This document shows positions 45,991 to 55,328 of a DNA stretch of 64,000 bases, piece after piece. Location of the stretch: NCBI RefSeq assembly GCF_011761945.1, contig NZ_JAASQV010000004.1:62001-126000 (forward strand), read 5' to 3'. Each line of letters opens with the position of its first letter. Position 1 is the first letter of the stretch. The position numbers and the translations under genes were made by a program. The stretch is from Sphingomonas leidyi. GTDB lineage: Bacteria > Pseudomonadota > Alphaproteobacteria > Sphingomonadales > Sphingomonadaceae. A model generated the notes under the pieces. The model was given only the letters and a program-made list of their open reading frames with translations, was not told the DNA's origin and made no database searches.

Positions 45991-46302
45991 TTATGCTTGT
46001 CCTGCCGGCTTTTTAGGCGATTTCGGCGCCTTGGGCGCGGCCGCCGGCTTGGCAGCGCCGCCCAGCTGTGCCTCGAGCGCGGCGAGGCGCGCCTGGAGCG
46101 CCTCGTTCTCGTCGCGCGCGGCCACGGCCATGGCCTTCACCGCTTCGAATTCCTCGCGGGAAACAAAGTCCATCCCGCCGATCCATTCGCGGGCACGCTC
46201 GCGCGCGGCGCCTTCGGTCTCGCGGGCGACGCCGGCCAGCGTGCCCGCCGCGCCGTTCACGAACTTCACGAAATCGTCGAACAGGCGGTTGTCGGTCTGC
46301 AT
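45991..46302 (-). CDS. UbiK-family ubiquinone-biosynthesis accessory factor
   Basis: A 103-residue protein of the UbiK/YqiC (BMFP) family. The N-terminal amphipathic helix (RLFDDFVKFVNGAAGTLAGV) is followed by a coiled coil (EEFEAVKAMAVAARDENEALQ) and a Lys/Ala/Pro-rich tail. In enterobacteria the family supports aerobic ubiquinone synthesis on the membrane. GAGGAA precedes the ATG. It lies 18 bases after tspO. Confidence 0.82.
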   Translation of the reverse strand: MQTDNRLFDDFVKFVNGAAGTLAGVARETEGAARERAREWIGGMDFVSREEFEAVKAMAVAARDENEALQARLAALEAQLGGAAKPAAAPKAPKSPKKPAGQA

Positions 46303-46320
46303 TTCAAATTCCTCGCGCGA

Positions 46321-46878
46321 TCACTTGATCTGTATTTCGTCAGCCGGACGCGCGGATACAAGGCTTCCCGCGTCCGGATTGAGCTGATGGATCTGATAGA
46401 GGAGCATGCCGGCGAACGCGATCCAGGCGAGATACGGGATCAGCAGCACCGCGGCGAAGGCGCGGATGCGGGCGAAGAGCACGAAGGTGATCAGCGCGAG
46501 CAGGAACAGCGCGCCGAGGATCGCCAGCGCCGGCACCACCTGGTGCATGCCGAAAAAGACCGGCGACCAGACGAGGTTCGCCACCATCTGCACCGCGAAG
46601 ACGACCAGCGCGGGCCCGCGCAGCGTCGACCCGCGCGCATTGATGATCATCGCCAGCGCCAGCCCCATCAATATGTAGAGCGCGGTCCAAGCGACCGGGA
46701 AAACCCATTCCTCCGGCATGATCGCGGGCTTCGCCAGCCGGGCGAACCACGGGTTGGCGCTGCCCGACGGCGCCAGGCGCGCCGAGGTGAAGCCGAGCAG
46801 CAGGATGAACGGCACCGTGACCACGGCCCATCGCAGATAGGCGAGCCTCAGCTGCCCCTTCGATGCGATTTCCCTCAA
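46321..46878 (-). CDS. tspO: TspO/MBR-family membrane protein
   Basis: A 185-residue five-helix membrane protein of the tryptophan-rich sensory protein family, which binds porphyrins. Typical stretches are PWFARLAKPAIMPEEWVFPVAWTALYILMG and ANLVWSPVFFGMH. The start is TTG at 46878, with GGAGG five to six bases before it and no better ATG. It lies between tlyA and ubiK in the same direction. Confidence 0.9.
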   Translation of the reverse strand: MREIASKGQLRLAYLRWAVVTVPFILLLGFTSARLAPSGSANPWFARLAKPAIMPEEWVFPVAWTALYILMGLALAMIINARGSTLRGPALVVFAVQMVANLVWSPVFFGMHQVVPALAILGALFLLALITFVLFARIRAFAAVLLIPYLAWIAFAGMLLYQIHQLNPDAGSLVSARPADEIQIK

Positions 46879-46947
46879 CGCGCCCTCCGGTTAGATCCTG
46901 TGGGCGCAAGGGCTATGTTGCAGCGCGCCGAAACGCAAGCGTTGCCG

Positions 46948-47685
46948 TTATGTTTCGCGCGTCGCGGCGATCAGGAATTCCACATTCCCCTCGGGCCCGG
47001 TGATCGGGCTGGCGGTGACGCCGACGACGGTCCAACCCTGCGCGGCAACCCATTCGGACACTTCGCGGCAGACGCGCTCGTGCACCGCGGCATCGCGCAC
47101 CACCCCGCCCTTGCCCACTTCGTCGCGCCCCGCCTCGAACTGCGGCTTGATCAGCGCGGCCAGCCGGGCGCCGGGCCGGGCAAAGCGGAACGGCACTTCG
47201 AGCACCTTGGCCAGGCCGATGAAGCTCGCGTCGCAGACGATCAGGTCGACCAACTCGGGAATGTGCGCCTCGGTCAGGATCCGCGCGCTGGTCTGCTCAT
47301 GGACGATGACGCGCGGGTCCTGGCGCAGCTTCCAGGCGAGCTGGTTGGTGCCGCTGTCCACCGCATAGACGCGGGCCGCCCCGTTGCTCAGCAGCACGTC
47401 GGTGAAGCCGCCGGTCGACGAACCGACGTCGATCGCCACTGCCCCGGTCACGTCCCAGCCGAAATGCGCGAGCGCGTGCGCCAGCTTGATCCCGCCGCGC
47501 GACACCCAGGGATGGTCGCGCCCCCGCACGTCGAGCGGCGTCTCCTCCGGGAATTGCTGGCCGGGCTTGTCCACCTTGCGATCGCCCGCGAACACCAGCC
47601 CCGCCATGATCAGCGCCTGGGCACGCGTGCGGCTCTCGGCAAGGCCGCGGTCCACGAGCATCTGGTCGGCACGCTGCTTGGGCAT
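46948..47685 (-). CDS. tlyA: TlyA-family rRNA 2'-O-methyltransferase
   Basis: A 245-residue protein. An S4 RNA-binding domain is N-terminal (RADQMLVDRGLAESRTRAQALIMAG). An FtsJ-type methyltransferase follows, with the SAM motif AIDVGSSTGGFTDVLL and the catalytic-type KPQFEAGRDEVGKGG. TlyA proteins methylate cytidines in 16S and/or 23S rRNA; which ones cannot be told here. It heads the minus-strand run tlyA-tspO-ubiK-ybjN-proC. Confidence 0.92.
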   Translation of the reverse strand: MPKQRADQMLVDRGLAESRTRAQALIMAGLVFAGDRKVDKPGQQFPEETPLDVRGRDHPWVSRGGIKLAHALAHFGWDVTGAVAIDVGSSTGGFTDVLLSNGAARVYAVDSGTNQLAWKLRQDPRVIVHEQTSARILTEAHIPELVDLIVCDASFIGLAKVLEVPFRFARPGARLAALIKPQFEAGRDEVGKGGVVRDAAVHERVCREVSEWVAAQGWTVVGVTASPITGPEGNVEFLIAATRET

Positions 47686-47813
47686 GCGCTTCCCTTTAGG
47701 TCCGTTTCGGCCCGGCGCAACTGGCCATCATTCCGTCGCAAGGCTTATTGCCTACTAATTCAATGGGAATAAATTGGAGCTCCGGCCTGCCCTCCCGTTG
47801 GAGTGCAATTGCA

Positions 47814-48491
47814 ATGAGTATCTTCGCTCCGTTCGACGAACATTCCCCGATCGTCCTCACCGTCCCCGGGCTCGGTGGCTCGGGGCCCTCGCACTGGCAG
47901 ACGCTCTGGGAACAATCCCGTCCCGATACCAGCCGAGTCGAGCTCGGCATGTGGGACACGCCGCACCGCAACGCCTGGGTGACCAGGCTCGACCAGGCGA
48001 TCCGCGGCGCCCAGGCGCCGGTGGTGCTGGCGGCGCACAGCCTGGGCTGCCTTGCCGTCGCCTGGTGGGCCGAGCTCTCGCCCCAGCCCTTTGGCTGGCC
48101 GGTGGCGGGCGCGTTGCTGGTGGCCCCGGCCGATGTCGACCGGCCGGAGGTGAAGTCCGAGCTTGCCGGCTTCGCCCCCGCGCCGGCCAAGCCGCTCCCC
48201 TTCCCCTCGATCACCGTGGCGAGCCGCGACGATCCCTGGATCGGCATCGATCGCGCCCGCGAGCTGGCCAAGGGCTGGGGCAGCTTCTTCGTCGACGCCG
48301 GCCCGCAAGGGCACCTCAACGCCGCCAGCGGCATCGGCTGGTGGCACGAGGGGCAGGAACTGCTCGACCGCGTGCTCGATGCCGCCTCGGACCGGTCCGG
48401 CCGCGTCCGGACGGCGGCGGATGCGCGCTCGCTGCTCGCGATCAACGCAACCGAAGCCGCCCAGGCGCATTATCTGAGTCGGCATGCGTGA
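47814..48491 (+). CDS. RBBP9/YdeN-family alpha/beta-hydrolase
   Basis: A 225-residue cytoplasmic hydrolase with the RBBP9-type opening VLTVPGLGGSGPSHWQTLWE, nucleophile motif AAHSLGC, an acidic residue in ASRDDPW and a His in GPQGHLNAASG. These proteins are small serine hydrolases of unknown substrate. ATG 47814 gives the family N-terminus. An upstream frame from 47748 would add a stretch unlike the family. It diverges from tlyA. Confidence 0.88.
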   Translation: MSIFAPFDEHSPIVLTVPGLGGSGPSHWQTLWEQSRPDTSRVELGMWDTPHRNAWVTRLDQAIRGAQAPVVLAAHSLGCLAVAWWAELSPQPFGWPVAGALLVAPADVDRPEVKSELAGFAPAPAKPLPFPSITVASRDDPWIGIDRARELAKGWGSFFVDAGPQGHLNAASGIGWWHEGQELLDRVLDAASDRSGRVRTAADARSLLAINATEAAQAHYLSRHA

Positions 48492-48661
48492 TTCGGCGTG
48501 TGGCCGGTGCTTCCGGACGCACGCCACTGGTAACTGCCCGCAAATCCCCTAAATAGGGAGTGCGGGCGTGGCCGGGTGGCGTACCCTAGAGCGTCACCCG
48601 GCCTACCCGCGCCTTTTCCTTTTTCCTTCCGCCAGCGCCTCCGCCCGGGTACACCGGTGTC

Positions 48662-49630
48662 ATGGATCGTCGAGACCTGCTTGCCGCCGGCCTGGCCGGC
48701 CCATTGCTCCCGCTTGCCGCCAGGGCCGTGCCGCACGGGCCCCTCGCCCCCGATGCCAGCATCAACCTCTGGCCGGGGGAAGCGCCGGGCCTGCTCGACC
48801 GGGCGCTGCAGGATCATGTCGCAGTCCGCAGTGCCGATCCGGGCTTTCCCGATCGCGCGATGGATCATGTCCGCACGCCGCGGCTCGACATATTCCGGGC
48901 GACCCAGCCGAACGGCGCCGCGATGCTCGTCATTCCCGGCGGCGGCTATGCCCGCGTCGTGGTCGACAAGGAGGGCTATGAACTGGGGCCGTGGCTCGCC
49001 GCGCGCGGGATCACTGCCTTCGTGCTCTTCTACCGCCTGCCCGGCGACCCCTGGCGCGATCCGAGCAACGTCGCCCTGGCGGATGCGCAGCGCGCCATGC
49101 GGCTGATCCGATCTCGCGCAGCCGAGTGGCAGGTCGACCCCGAACGCGTCGGCGCGATGGGCTTCTCCGCCGGCGGGCACCTCTGCGCCGATCTCGCGGC
49201 CCGCTTCGGCCGCAAGCTCCATGCGCCCATCGACGCCGCCGATGCCCTCGACGCGCGCCCGATCGTCGCGGCGCCGATCTATCCGGTCGTCTCGATGGAC
49301 CCGGGCTTCGCGCATATGGGCTCGCGCACGCTGCTGATCGGCAAGGAAGCCACGCCCGGCATGGCCACCGAGCATTCCCCCGAGCGCCAGGTCGGCGCCC
49401 ATACGCCGCCCTGCTTCCTCTGCCATGCCGAGGACGACGCCACCGTGCCGATCCAGAACACGATCGCCCTGCGCGCCGCGCTGAAGGCGGCGGGGGTGCC
49501 GGTGGAGACGCATCTGTTCGAGCAAGGCGGCCATGGCTTCGGCTGGGGGCCGCGCACCCTGGGCAGGCCCGCACATGCCTGGCCCGAACTGTTCCTCGCC
49601 TGGGCCAGGGGGCACGGCCTGCTGGGCTAG
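48662..49630 (+). CDS. Secreted alpha/beta-hydrolase, paralogue of 12799-13728
   Basis: A 322-residue protein with a Tat-like signal (MDRRDLLAAGLAGPLLPLAARA). Shared with the earlier esterase are WPGEAPG, PNGAAMLVIPGGGY, YRLPGDPW, the nucleophile motif GFSAGGH, an acidic AEDDA, IYPVVSM and the C-terminal QGGHGFG. The substrate is unknown. The family includes polysaccharide acetyl esterases. No receptor gene lies nearby, unlike the first copy. Confidence 0.85.
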   Translation: MDRRDLLAAGLAGPLLPLAARAVPHGPLAPDASINLWPGEAPGLLDRALQDHVAVRSADPGFPDRAMDHVRTPRLDIFRATQPNGAAMLVIPGGGYARVVVDKEGYELGPWLAARGITAFVLFYRLPGDPWRDPSNVALADAQRAMRLIRSRAAEWQVDPERVGAMGFSAGGHLCADLAARFGRKLHAPIDAADALDARPIVAAPIYPVVSMDPGFAHMGSRTLLIGKEATPGMATEHSPERQVGAHTPPCFLCHAEDDATVPIQNTIALRAALKAAGVPVETHLFEQGGHGFGWGPRTLGRPAHAWPELFLAWARGHGLLG

Positions 49631-49664
49631 GCTGGGAACGCAAGCAAGCATCTGATCTTCCTCG

Positions 49665-49690
49665 GTCATCCGCGCTTGCGCGGGGATGAC
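49665..49690. repeat. Short intergenic hairpin (GTCATC...GATGAC type)
   Basis: GTCATC and GATGAC flank a GC-rich stem-loop 34 bases after the esterase stop. The arms resemble those of the larger element at 52761-52842. It is probably a REP-like intergenic repeat or terminator. Confidence 0.55.
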
Positions 49691-49794
49691 GGGGTTCGCT
49701 GAACGAGTCCCGAACCTGGCGTCCGTGCCCGATATCCGATGCGCGTCCCCGGCCCGGTTGCACGGCGCCGCTGCCCGCTCGAGATTCATGCGCA

Positions 49795-49810
49795 TGTTAT
49801 GTTGTATCTT
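49795..49810. promoter_or_regulatory. Zur-box-like operator before the second merC-zur pair
   Basis: TGTTATGTTGTATCTT begins 42 bases before the merC ATG. Its first 12 bases equal 17323-17334 in front of the znuD operon. Finding the same motif in front of two MerC/Zur modules supports a shared Zur site. Confidence 0.6.
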
Positions 49811-49836
49811 TAACTCGCTTGCCCTATATCCGCGCC

Positions 49837-50223
49837 ATGCCGGTGAGTCTTCCGTTGGCCCGCTTGTGGGGTGGCATTGATGCGCGTCTCGATCGTATCG
49901 CGATCGGGATCAGCGGGCTGTGCCTCGTCCACTGCGTCACGACCACCATATTGCTCACCGTGATTTCCTCGGCCGGCGGCCTGCTCAACCCGGCGATCCA
50001 CGAGGTCGGCCTCACCCTCGCGATCGGCTTCGGCGCTTTTGCGCTGGTCAAGGGCGTGATGTCCCACGGCTATATGGCCCCCGCGGTGGTGGGCGCCTTC
50101 GGGCTCGGCATCATGGCGGGCGCATTGTCGCTGCCGCATGGCGATTTCGAGATTTTCTGGACTTTGGTGGGCGTCAGCCTCGTCGCCCTGGGCCATGATC
50201 TCAACCGGCGCGCCACCTACTGA
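49837..50223 (+). CDS. MerC-domain membrane protein (second copy)
   Basis: A 128-residue inner-membrane protein with about four helices and a CLVHC motif in the first (ISGLCLVHCVTTTILL). It shares size, motif and Zur neighbour with the copy at 14135-14542. The ATG at 49837 is used; an upstream TTG at 49819 adds six residues. It is followed by zur after 37 bases. A zinc role is inferred from context. Confidence 0.82.
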   Translation: MPVSLPLARLWGGIDARLDRIAIGISGLCLVHCVTTTILLTVISSAGGLLNPAIHEVGLTLAIGFGAFALVKGVMSHGYMAPAVVGAFGLGIMAGALSLPHGDFEIFWTLVGVSLVALGHDLNRRATY

Positions 50224-50260
50224 ACTTGCCGCGAGGGGCCTGCGGGCCTACATCATATCC

Positions 50261-50719
50261 ATGCACGCGCACGACCATCACGAGCATCACGGCAACGACC
50301 TGACCAAGGCCGCCCAGGCGACGCTGGAGAAATCCGGCGAGCAATGGACGACGATGCGCGAGCGGGTGTTCGAAGCGCTGGCGGGCTTCGACAAGCCGGC
50401 CTCCGCCTATGACATTGCCGAGGCCGTCTCCCGGGCGGAGGGGCGCCGGGTCGCCGCCAACAGCGTCTACCGCATCCTCGACCTGTTCGTCGGCGCCAAT
50501 CTCGCGCGGCGGGTGGAGAGCGCGAACGCCTATATGGCGAACACCCATCCCGACTGCCTGCACGACTGCATCTTCCTGGTCTGCGACAATTGCGGCCAGA
50601 CCACGCACATCGACGACGATTCGATCACCAAGACGGTGCGCGCCGCCGCCAAGGACATGGGCTTCTCGCCCGAGCGGCCGGTGATCGAAGTGCGCGGCAA
50701 GTGCGCGGATTGCGACTGA
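50261..50719 (+). CDS. zur: Fur-family regulator, Zur-like (second copy)
   Basis: A 152-residue Fur-family repressor with a His-rich N-terminus (MHAHDHHEHHGND). The winged helix is WTTMRERVFEALAGFDKPASAYDIAEAV to ANSVYRILDLFVG. Cys pairs lie in CDNCG and CADC, and a His/Cys-rich stretch HPDCLHDC precedes them. This is the classical Zur layout and a fuller match than the first copy. It pairs with merC behind the Zur-like box. Confidence 0.9.
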   Translation: MHAHDHHEHHGNDLTKAAQATLEKSGEQWTTMRERVFEALAGFDKPASAYDIAEAVSRAEGRRVAANSVYRILDLFVGANLARRVESANAYMANTHPDCLHDCIFLVCDNCGQTTHIDDDSITKTVRAAAKDMGFSPERPVIEVRGKCADCD

Positions 50720-50803
50720 TCGCCCTTCCTGCACGGCGCCTGCACGCAAAATCCACACGCGCAAGGTTCGACTTCCCGGAATCGGAGGAGTAAGGGCAGT
50801 CGG

Positions 50804-52729
50804 ATGGCCGATCTACCCAGCACGCCGCTGCTCGATACCGTCGATACGCCCGAGGATCTGCGCAAGCTCGATCCGAAGCAGCTTCGCCAGCTCGCCGACG
50901 AGCTGCGCGCGGAAACGATCTCGGCCGTGGGCTCGACCGGCGGGCATCTCGGCTCCGGGCTCGGCGTCGTCGAACTGACCGTCGCCATCCACTATGTCTT
51001 CAACACGCCCGACGACCGGCTGATCTGGGATGTCGGGCACCAATGCTATCCGCACAAGATCCTCACCGGCCGCCGCGACCGCATCCGCACGCTGCGCCAG
51101 GGCGGCGGCCTGTCGGGCTTCACCAAGCGCAGCGAGAGCGAATACGACCCGTTCGGCGCGGCCCATAGCTCGACGTCGATCAGCGCCGCGCTGGGCTTCG
51201 CGATCGCCAACAAGCTGGGCGACAAGCCGGGCAAGGGCATCGCGGTGATCGGCGACGGCGCGATGAGCGCGGGCATGGCCTATGAGGCGATGAACAATGC
51301 CGAGGCCGCGGGCAACCGGCTGGTGGTGATCCTCAACGACAACGACATGTCGATCGCGCCGCCGGTGGGCGGGCTCTCCGCCTATCTCGCGCGGATGGTG
51401 TCGTCGTCCGAATATCTGGGGCTGCGCAGCCTCGCCAAGCGTGCGATCCGCAAATTCTCGCGCCGCCTGACCGCGGCGGCCGGCAAGACCGAGGAGTTCG
51501 CCCGCGGCCTCGTCACCGGCGGCACGCTCTTCGAGGAGCTGGGCTTCTATTATGTCGGCCCGATCGACGGCCATAATCTCGAGCATCTGATCCCGGTGCT
51601 GGAGAATGTCCGCGATGCCGAGGACGGGCCGATCCTCGTCCATGTCGTCACCAAGAAGGGCAAGGGCTATGCCCCGGCCGAAGCGGCGGCGGACAAATAT
51701 CACGGCGTCCAGAAGTTCGACGTGATCACCGGCACCCAGGCCAAGGCGCCCCCGGGCCCGCCCGCCTATCAGAACGTCTTCGCCGACCAGCTGATCAAGG
51801 ACGCCGAGCACGATCCCCGGATCGTCGCGATCACCGCCGCCATGCCCTCGGGCACCGGCGTGGATCGTTTCGCCAGGGCCTATCCGGACCGCACCTTCGA
51901 CGTCGGCATCGCCGAACAGCATGCGGTGACCTTCGCCGCCGGGCTGGCAGCGCAGGGCATGCGCCCCTTCTGCGCGATCTATTCGACCTTCCTGCAACGC
52001 GCCTATGACCAGGTCGTGCACGACGTGGCGATCCAGAACCTGCCGGTGCGCTTCGCGATCGACCGCGCGGGGCTGGTCGGCGCCGATGGCGCGACGCATG
52101 CTGGCAGCTTCGACGTCACCTATCTCGCCACCCTGCCCAACATGGTGGTGATGGCCGCGGCGGATGAGGCCGAACTGGTCCACATGACGCACACCGCCGT
52201 GCTGCACGACAGCGGCCCGATCGCGCTGCGCTATCCGCGCGGCGGCGGCACCGGCGTGGCGCTTCCCCAGGTTCCGCAGCGGCTGGAGATCGGCAAGGGC
52301 CGCATCGTCCGCGAAGGCAAGACCGTGGCGATCCTCTCGCTCGGCACCCGTTTGGCCGAGGCGCTGAGAGCGGCCGACACGCTCGAGGCCAAGGGGCTCT
52401 CCACCACCGTCGCCGACCTGCGCTTCGCCAAGCCGCTCGACGAGGAACTGATCCGCCGCCTGCTCACCACGCACGAAGTGGCGGTGACGATCGAGGAAGG
52501 CGCGATCGGCGGCCTGGGCGCGCACGTCCTCACCATGGCGAGCGACCAGGGCCTGATCGATGCGGGCCTCAAGCTGCGCACGATGCGCCTGCCGGACCTG
52601 TTCCAGGACCAGGACAAGCCCGAGCTGCAATATGCCGAGGCCGGCCTGAATGCCGAGAACATCGTCGACACGGTGCTGAAGGCGCTGCGCTACAACGAAG
52701 CGGTGGTGACCGACGGGGCGCGGGCCTAG
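50804..52729 (+). CDS. dxs: 1-deoxy-D-xylulose-5-phosphate synthase
   Basis: A 641-residue thiamine-diphosphate transketolase-like enzyme that joins pyruvate and glyceraldehyde-3-phosphate at the head of the MEP isoprenoid pathway. The N-terminal half has DVGHQCYPHKILTGRRD and the TPP motif GDGAMSAGMAYEAMNNA...NDN. The middle has DVGIAEQHAVTFAAGLA. The length is normal. A GGAGGA site lies upstream of the ATG. Confidence 0.97.
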   Translation: MADLPSTPLLDTVDTPEDLRKLDPKQLRQLADELRAETISAVGSTGGHLGSGLGVVELTVAIHYVFNTPDDRLIWDVGHQCYPHKILTGRRDRIRTLRQGGGLSGFTKRSESEYDPFGAAHSSTSISAALGFAIANKLGDKPGKGIAVIGDGAMSAGMAYEAMNNAEAAGNRLVVILNDNDMSIAPPVGGLSAYLARMVSSSEYLGLRSLAKRAIRKFSRRLTAAAGKTEEFARGLVTGGTLFEELGFYYVGPIDGHNLEHLIPVLENVRDAEDGPILVHVVTKKGKGYAPAEAAADKYHGVQKFDVITGTQAKAPPGPPAYQNVFADQLIKDAEHDPRIVAITAAMPSGTGVDRFARAYPDRTFDVGIAEQHAVTFAAGLAAQGMRPFCAIYSTFLQRAYDQVVHDVAIQNLPVRFAIDRAGLVGADGATHAGSFDVTYLATLPNMVVMAAADEAELVHMTHTAVLHDSGPIALRYPRGGGTGVALPQVPQRLEIGKGRIVREGKTVAILSLGTRLAEALRAADTLEAKGLSTTVADLRFAKPLDEELIRRLLTTHEVAVTIEEGAIGGLGAHVLTMASDQGLIDAGLKLRTMRLPDLFQDQDKPELQYAEAGLNAENIVDTVLKALRYNEAVVTDGARA

Positions 52730-52760
52730 GTCAAGTTCGGCGAGCTTCCTATACCATTCC

Positions 52761-52842
52761 CGTCATCCCGCGAAGGCGGGGATCCAGGGTCGCAAGGCGG
52801 CGTCCCAGATAACTCTGGATCCCCGCCTTCGCGGAGATGACG
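52761..52842. repeat. Large intergenic inverted repeat (REP/BIME-like)
   Basis: A 27-base arm at 52761-52787 (beginning CGTCATCCCGCGAAGG) and a 28-base arm at 52815-52842 are reverse complements apart from one extra base. The spacer is 27 bases. It follows dxs and precedes the acylase gene. Similar GTCATC...GATCC palindromes are common between Sphingomonad genes. It may also stop transcription. Confidence 0.75.
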
Positions 52843-52970
52843 AGGAAGAGCGGCGAGGACAGGCTCCCCCCCAATAGCCCCAGGTTATGTCCGTCGAACC
52901 TATGTTCCGATGGACAGCCGCATTTGCCCGGACCACCCTCAGCGCCAAAGCGCCATCCGGGGAATATCCA

Positions 52971-55328
52971 ATGCTGAACCGCCGTGCCTTCCTGCTGAGC
53001 TCGACCACGGCGCTGCTCACCGGCGCCGCCGTGGCGAGACCCCGGCTGGTCGCCGCGAAGCAGCAGAGCGTCCGCGGGGCGAGCGCGCCGATCGAAATTG
53101 TCGACGACGAATGGGGCACGCCGCACATCCGCGCCGCGAGCATCCCCGATGCGTTCTTCGGCCAGGGCTATGTCGTCGCGCGCGACCGGCTGTTCCAGAT
53201 CGACTTGTCGCATCGCCGCGAGATGGGCCGGCTGGCCGAAGCGTTCGGCGCGCGCTTCGCCAGGCACGACGCCAATGCCCGCCTGTTCCACTATCGCGGC
53301 GACATCGACGCCGAGCTGCGCCGGGTGCCGGCCGATGTGCTGGCCTGCGCCCAGGCCTATGTCGCCGGCATCAATGCGCGCATCGACGAAGTGATTGCCG
53401 ATCCCGCGCTGTTGCCGCTCGAATATCGCATCCTCCAGATCGTCCCGATCCGCTGGGACCTGCGCGACCTGGTGCGTGCCCGCGAAGCCTCGAGCGGCAA
53501 TGTCGACGACGAGATCCGCCGCGCCCGCCTCGCCGCCCTGGGGTTGCTCGATCTCGACGCGATCGTCGCCCCGCTCCGCCCGGCCTGGTCGATGAAGGTG
53601 CCCGACGGGCTCGACGCCGCGGCGGTGAGCGCGGCGGACCTGGGCGTGCTCAACATCGACGGCCTGCCCTGGGCCGAGCTCACCGGCCAGGACCCGGCCG
53701 CCGCTTCCGCCGAGCGCGCCAATGCCGGCAGCAACGCCTGGACGGTGTCGCCGTCGCGCACCGCCACCGGCCGGCCGATCCTGGCCAATGATCCGCATCT
53801 CGGCATCGGCGGCTTCAGCCCGCGCCACATCGCGCACCTGACCGCGCCGGGGCTCGACCTGATCGGCGGCGGCGCGCCCGGCCTGCCCGGCATCATGCAG
53901 GGCCATACCGATCGCTTCGCCTTTGGCCGCACCAATTTCCACATCGACCAGGGCGACCTGTTCGTCCTCGAGCTCGATCCCGCCGATCCCGAACGCTATC
54001 GCCACGACGGCGGCTGGAAGCGGTTCAACAAGGTCGAGGAAGCGATCGCGGTGAAGGACGGCGCGCCCGTCGCGGCGACGCTGCGCTATTCGGTGCAGGG
54101 CCCGGTGCTTTCCTGGAACCCGGAGAAGCGCCGCGCCACTGCGCTCGCCACCATCGCGATGCAGCCGGGCGGCGACGGCGCCTTCGCGATGATCGCGATC
54201 AACCTGGCCCGGGACTGGGAAGGCCTGCGCAAGGCCTTCGCCCTCCACCCCTCGCCCACCAACTTCCACTATGCCGATGTCGACGGGAATACCGGCTGGC
54301 AGGTGATCGGCTTCGTGCCGGTGCGCAAGCGCGGCGACGGGCTGCTCCCCGTGCCGGGCGACGGCCGCTACGACTGGACCGGCATGCGCAAGTTCGAGGC
54401 GCTGCCGAGCGCGTACAATCCCGCCAAGGGCTGGTTCGCCTCGGCCAACCAGAACAACCTGCCCGCCGATTGGCCGCGCGACCGCATCCCCGCTTTCTCC
54501 TTCCGCGATCCCTATCGCTACGATCGCATCGCCGAAGTGCTCGCCTCCCAACCCAGGCACAGCCTGGCCGACAGCGTCGCGCTCCAGCACGACACGCTCT
54601 CGACGCCCGCCCGCCAGTTCCTCGCGCTCCTGCCGGCGGCGCCCTCGGCCGCGGCCAGGCCGGCGGCCGACATGCTGCGCGGCTGGAATGCGCGGATCGA
54701 TCGCGACAGCGGCGCCGCCGCACTGTTCGAGGCAGTGTGGCGCGAGGCCGGCAGGCGCATGCTCGCCGCGATCGTTCCGGCCCGCGCCAAGGGGCTGATC
54801 AACACCATCGCCCCTTCGATCCTGCTCGACGCCCTGGCCAAGCCCGACACGCGGTTGGGCCCCGATCCCGTGGCGGCGCGCGACGCGATGCTCGATGCGG
54901 CGCTGGCCGCCGGCTGGACCGCGATCCGCGAGAAGCTCGGCCCCGATCCCGCCGCCTGGCGCTATGGCACGCTCCACCAGGTCCGCCTGCGCCACCCGCT
55001 CTCCGCCATCCCCGCCATCGCCCGCGCCTTCCCGGCGATCGAGGGCGAAGGCTCGGGCGGCGACGGCTATACGGTGATGGCGCGCTGGCTCGGCTCCGGC
55101 CCGGGCTGGCAGGTCGGCGGCGGCGCGAGCTATCTCCAGGTGATCGACGTCGGCGCCTGGGACAATTCGCTGATGCTGATCCTGCCCGGCCAGTCGATCG
55201 ACCCGCGCTCGCCGCATTATCGCGACCAGTATCGCAACTGGGCGAGCGGCCGGATGCAGCCCATGCCGTTCAGCCGCGCCGCGGTCGACGCGCGCGCCGC
55301 CTCGCGCACCACGCTGCGGCCGGCATGA
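52971..55328 (+). CDS. Penicillin-acylase-family amidohydrolase
   Basis: A 785-residue Ntn hydrolase with a Tat-like signal (NRRAFLLSSTTALLTGAA). The self-processing site is AGSNAW, making Ser254 the N-terminal nucleophile of the beta chain. ILANDPHLGIG and the HxDxGD-type segment NFHIDQGDLF are further family marks. ATG 52971 follows GGGGAA. Family members hydrolyse beta-lactam side chains, acyl-homoserine lactones or N-acyl amino acids; the sequence cannot decide among these. Its stop overlaps the next gene by four bases. Confidence 0.92.
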   Translation: MLNRRAFLLSSTTALLTGAAVARPRLVAAKQQSVRGASAPIEIVDDEWGTPHIRAASIPDAFFGQGYVVARDRLFQIDLSHRREMGRLAEAFGARFARHDANARLFHYRGDIDAELRRVPADVLACAQAYVAGINARIDEVIADPALLPLEYRILQIVPIRWDLRDLVRAREASSGNVDDEIRRARLAALGLLDLDAIVAPLRPAWSMKVPDGLDAAAVSAADLGVLNIDGLPWAELTGQDPAAASAERANAGSNAWTVSPSRTATGRPILANDPHLGIGGFSPRHIAHLTAPGLDLIGGGAPGLPGIMQGHTDRFAFGRTNFHIDQGDLFVLELDPADPERYRHDGGWKRFNKVEEAIAVKDGAPVAATLRYSVQGPVLSWNPEKRRATALATIAMQPGGDGAFAMIAINLARDWEGLRKAFALHPSPTNFHYADVDGNTGWQVIGFVPVRKRGDGLLPVPGDGRYDWTGMRKFEALPSAYNPAKGWFASANQNNLPADWPRDRIPAFSFRDPYRYDRIAEVLASQPRHSLADSVALQHDTLSTPARQFLALLPAAPSAAARPAADMLRGWNARIDRDSGAAALFEAVWREAGRRMLAAIVPARAKGLINTIAPSILLDALAKPDTRLGPDPVAARDAMLDAALAAGWTAIREKLGPDPAAWRYGTLHQVRLRHPLSAIPAIARAFPAIEGEGSGGDGYTVMARWLGSGPGWQVGGGASYLQVIDVGAWDNSLMLILPGQSIDPRSPHYRDQYRNWASGRMQPMPFSRAAVDARAASRTTLRPA

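Noticed and set aside
50813..52630. Long minus-strand frame opposite dxs
   Set aside because: Shadow of the strongly conserved dxs coding frame.
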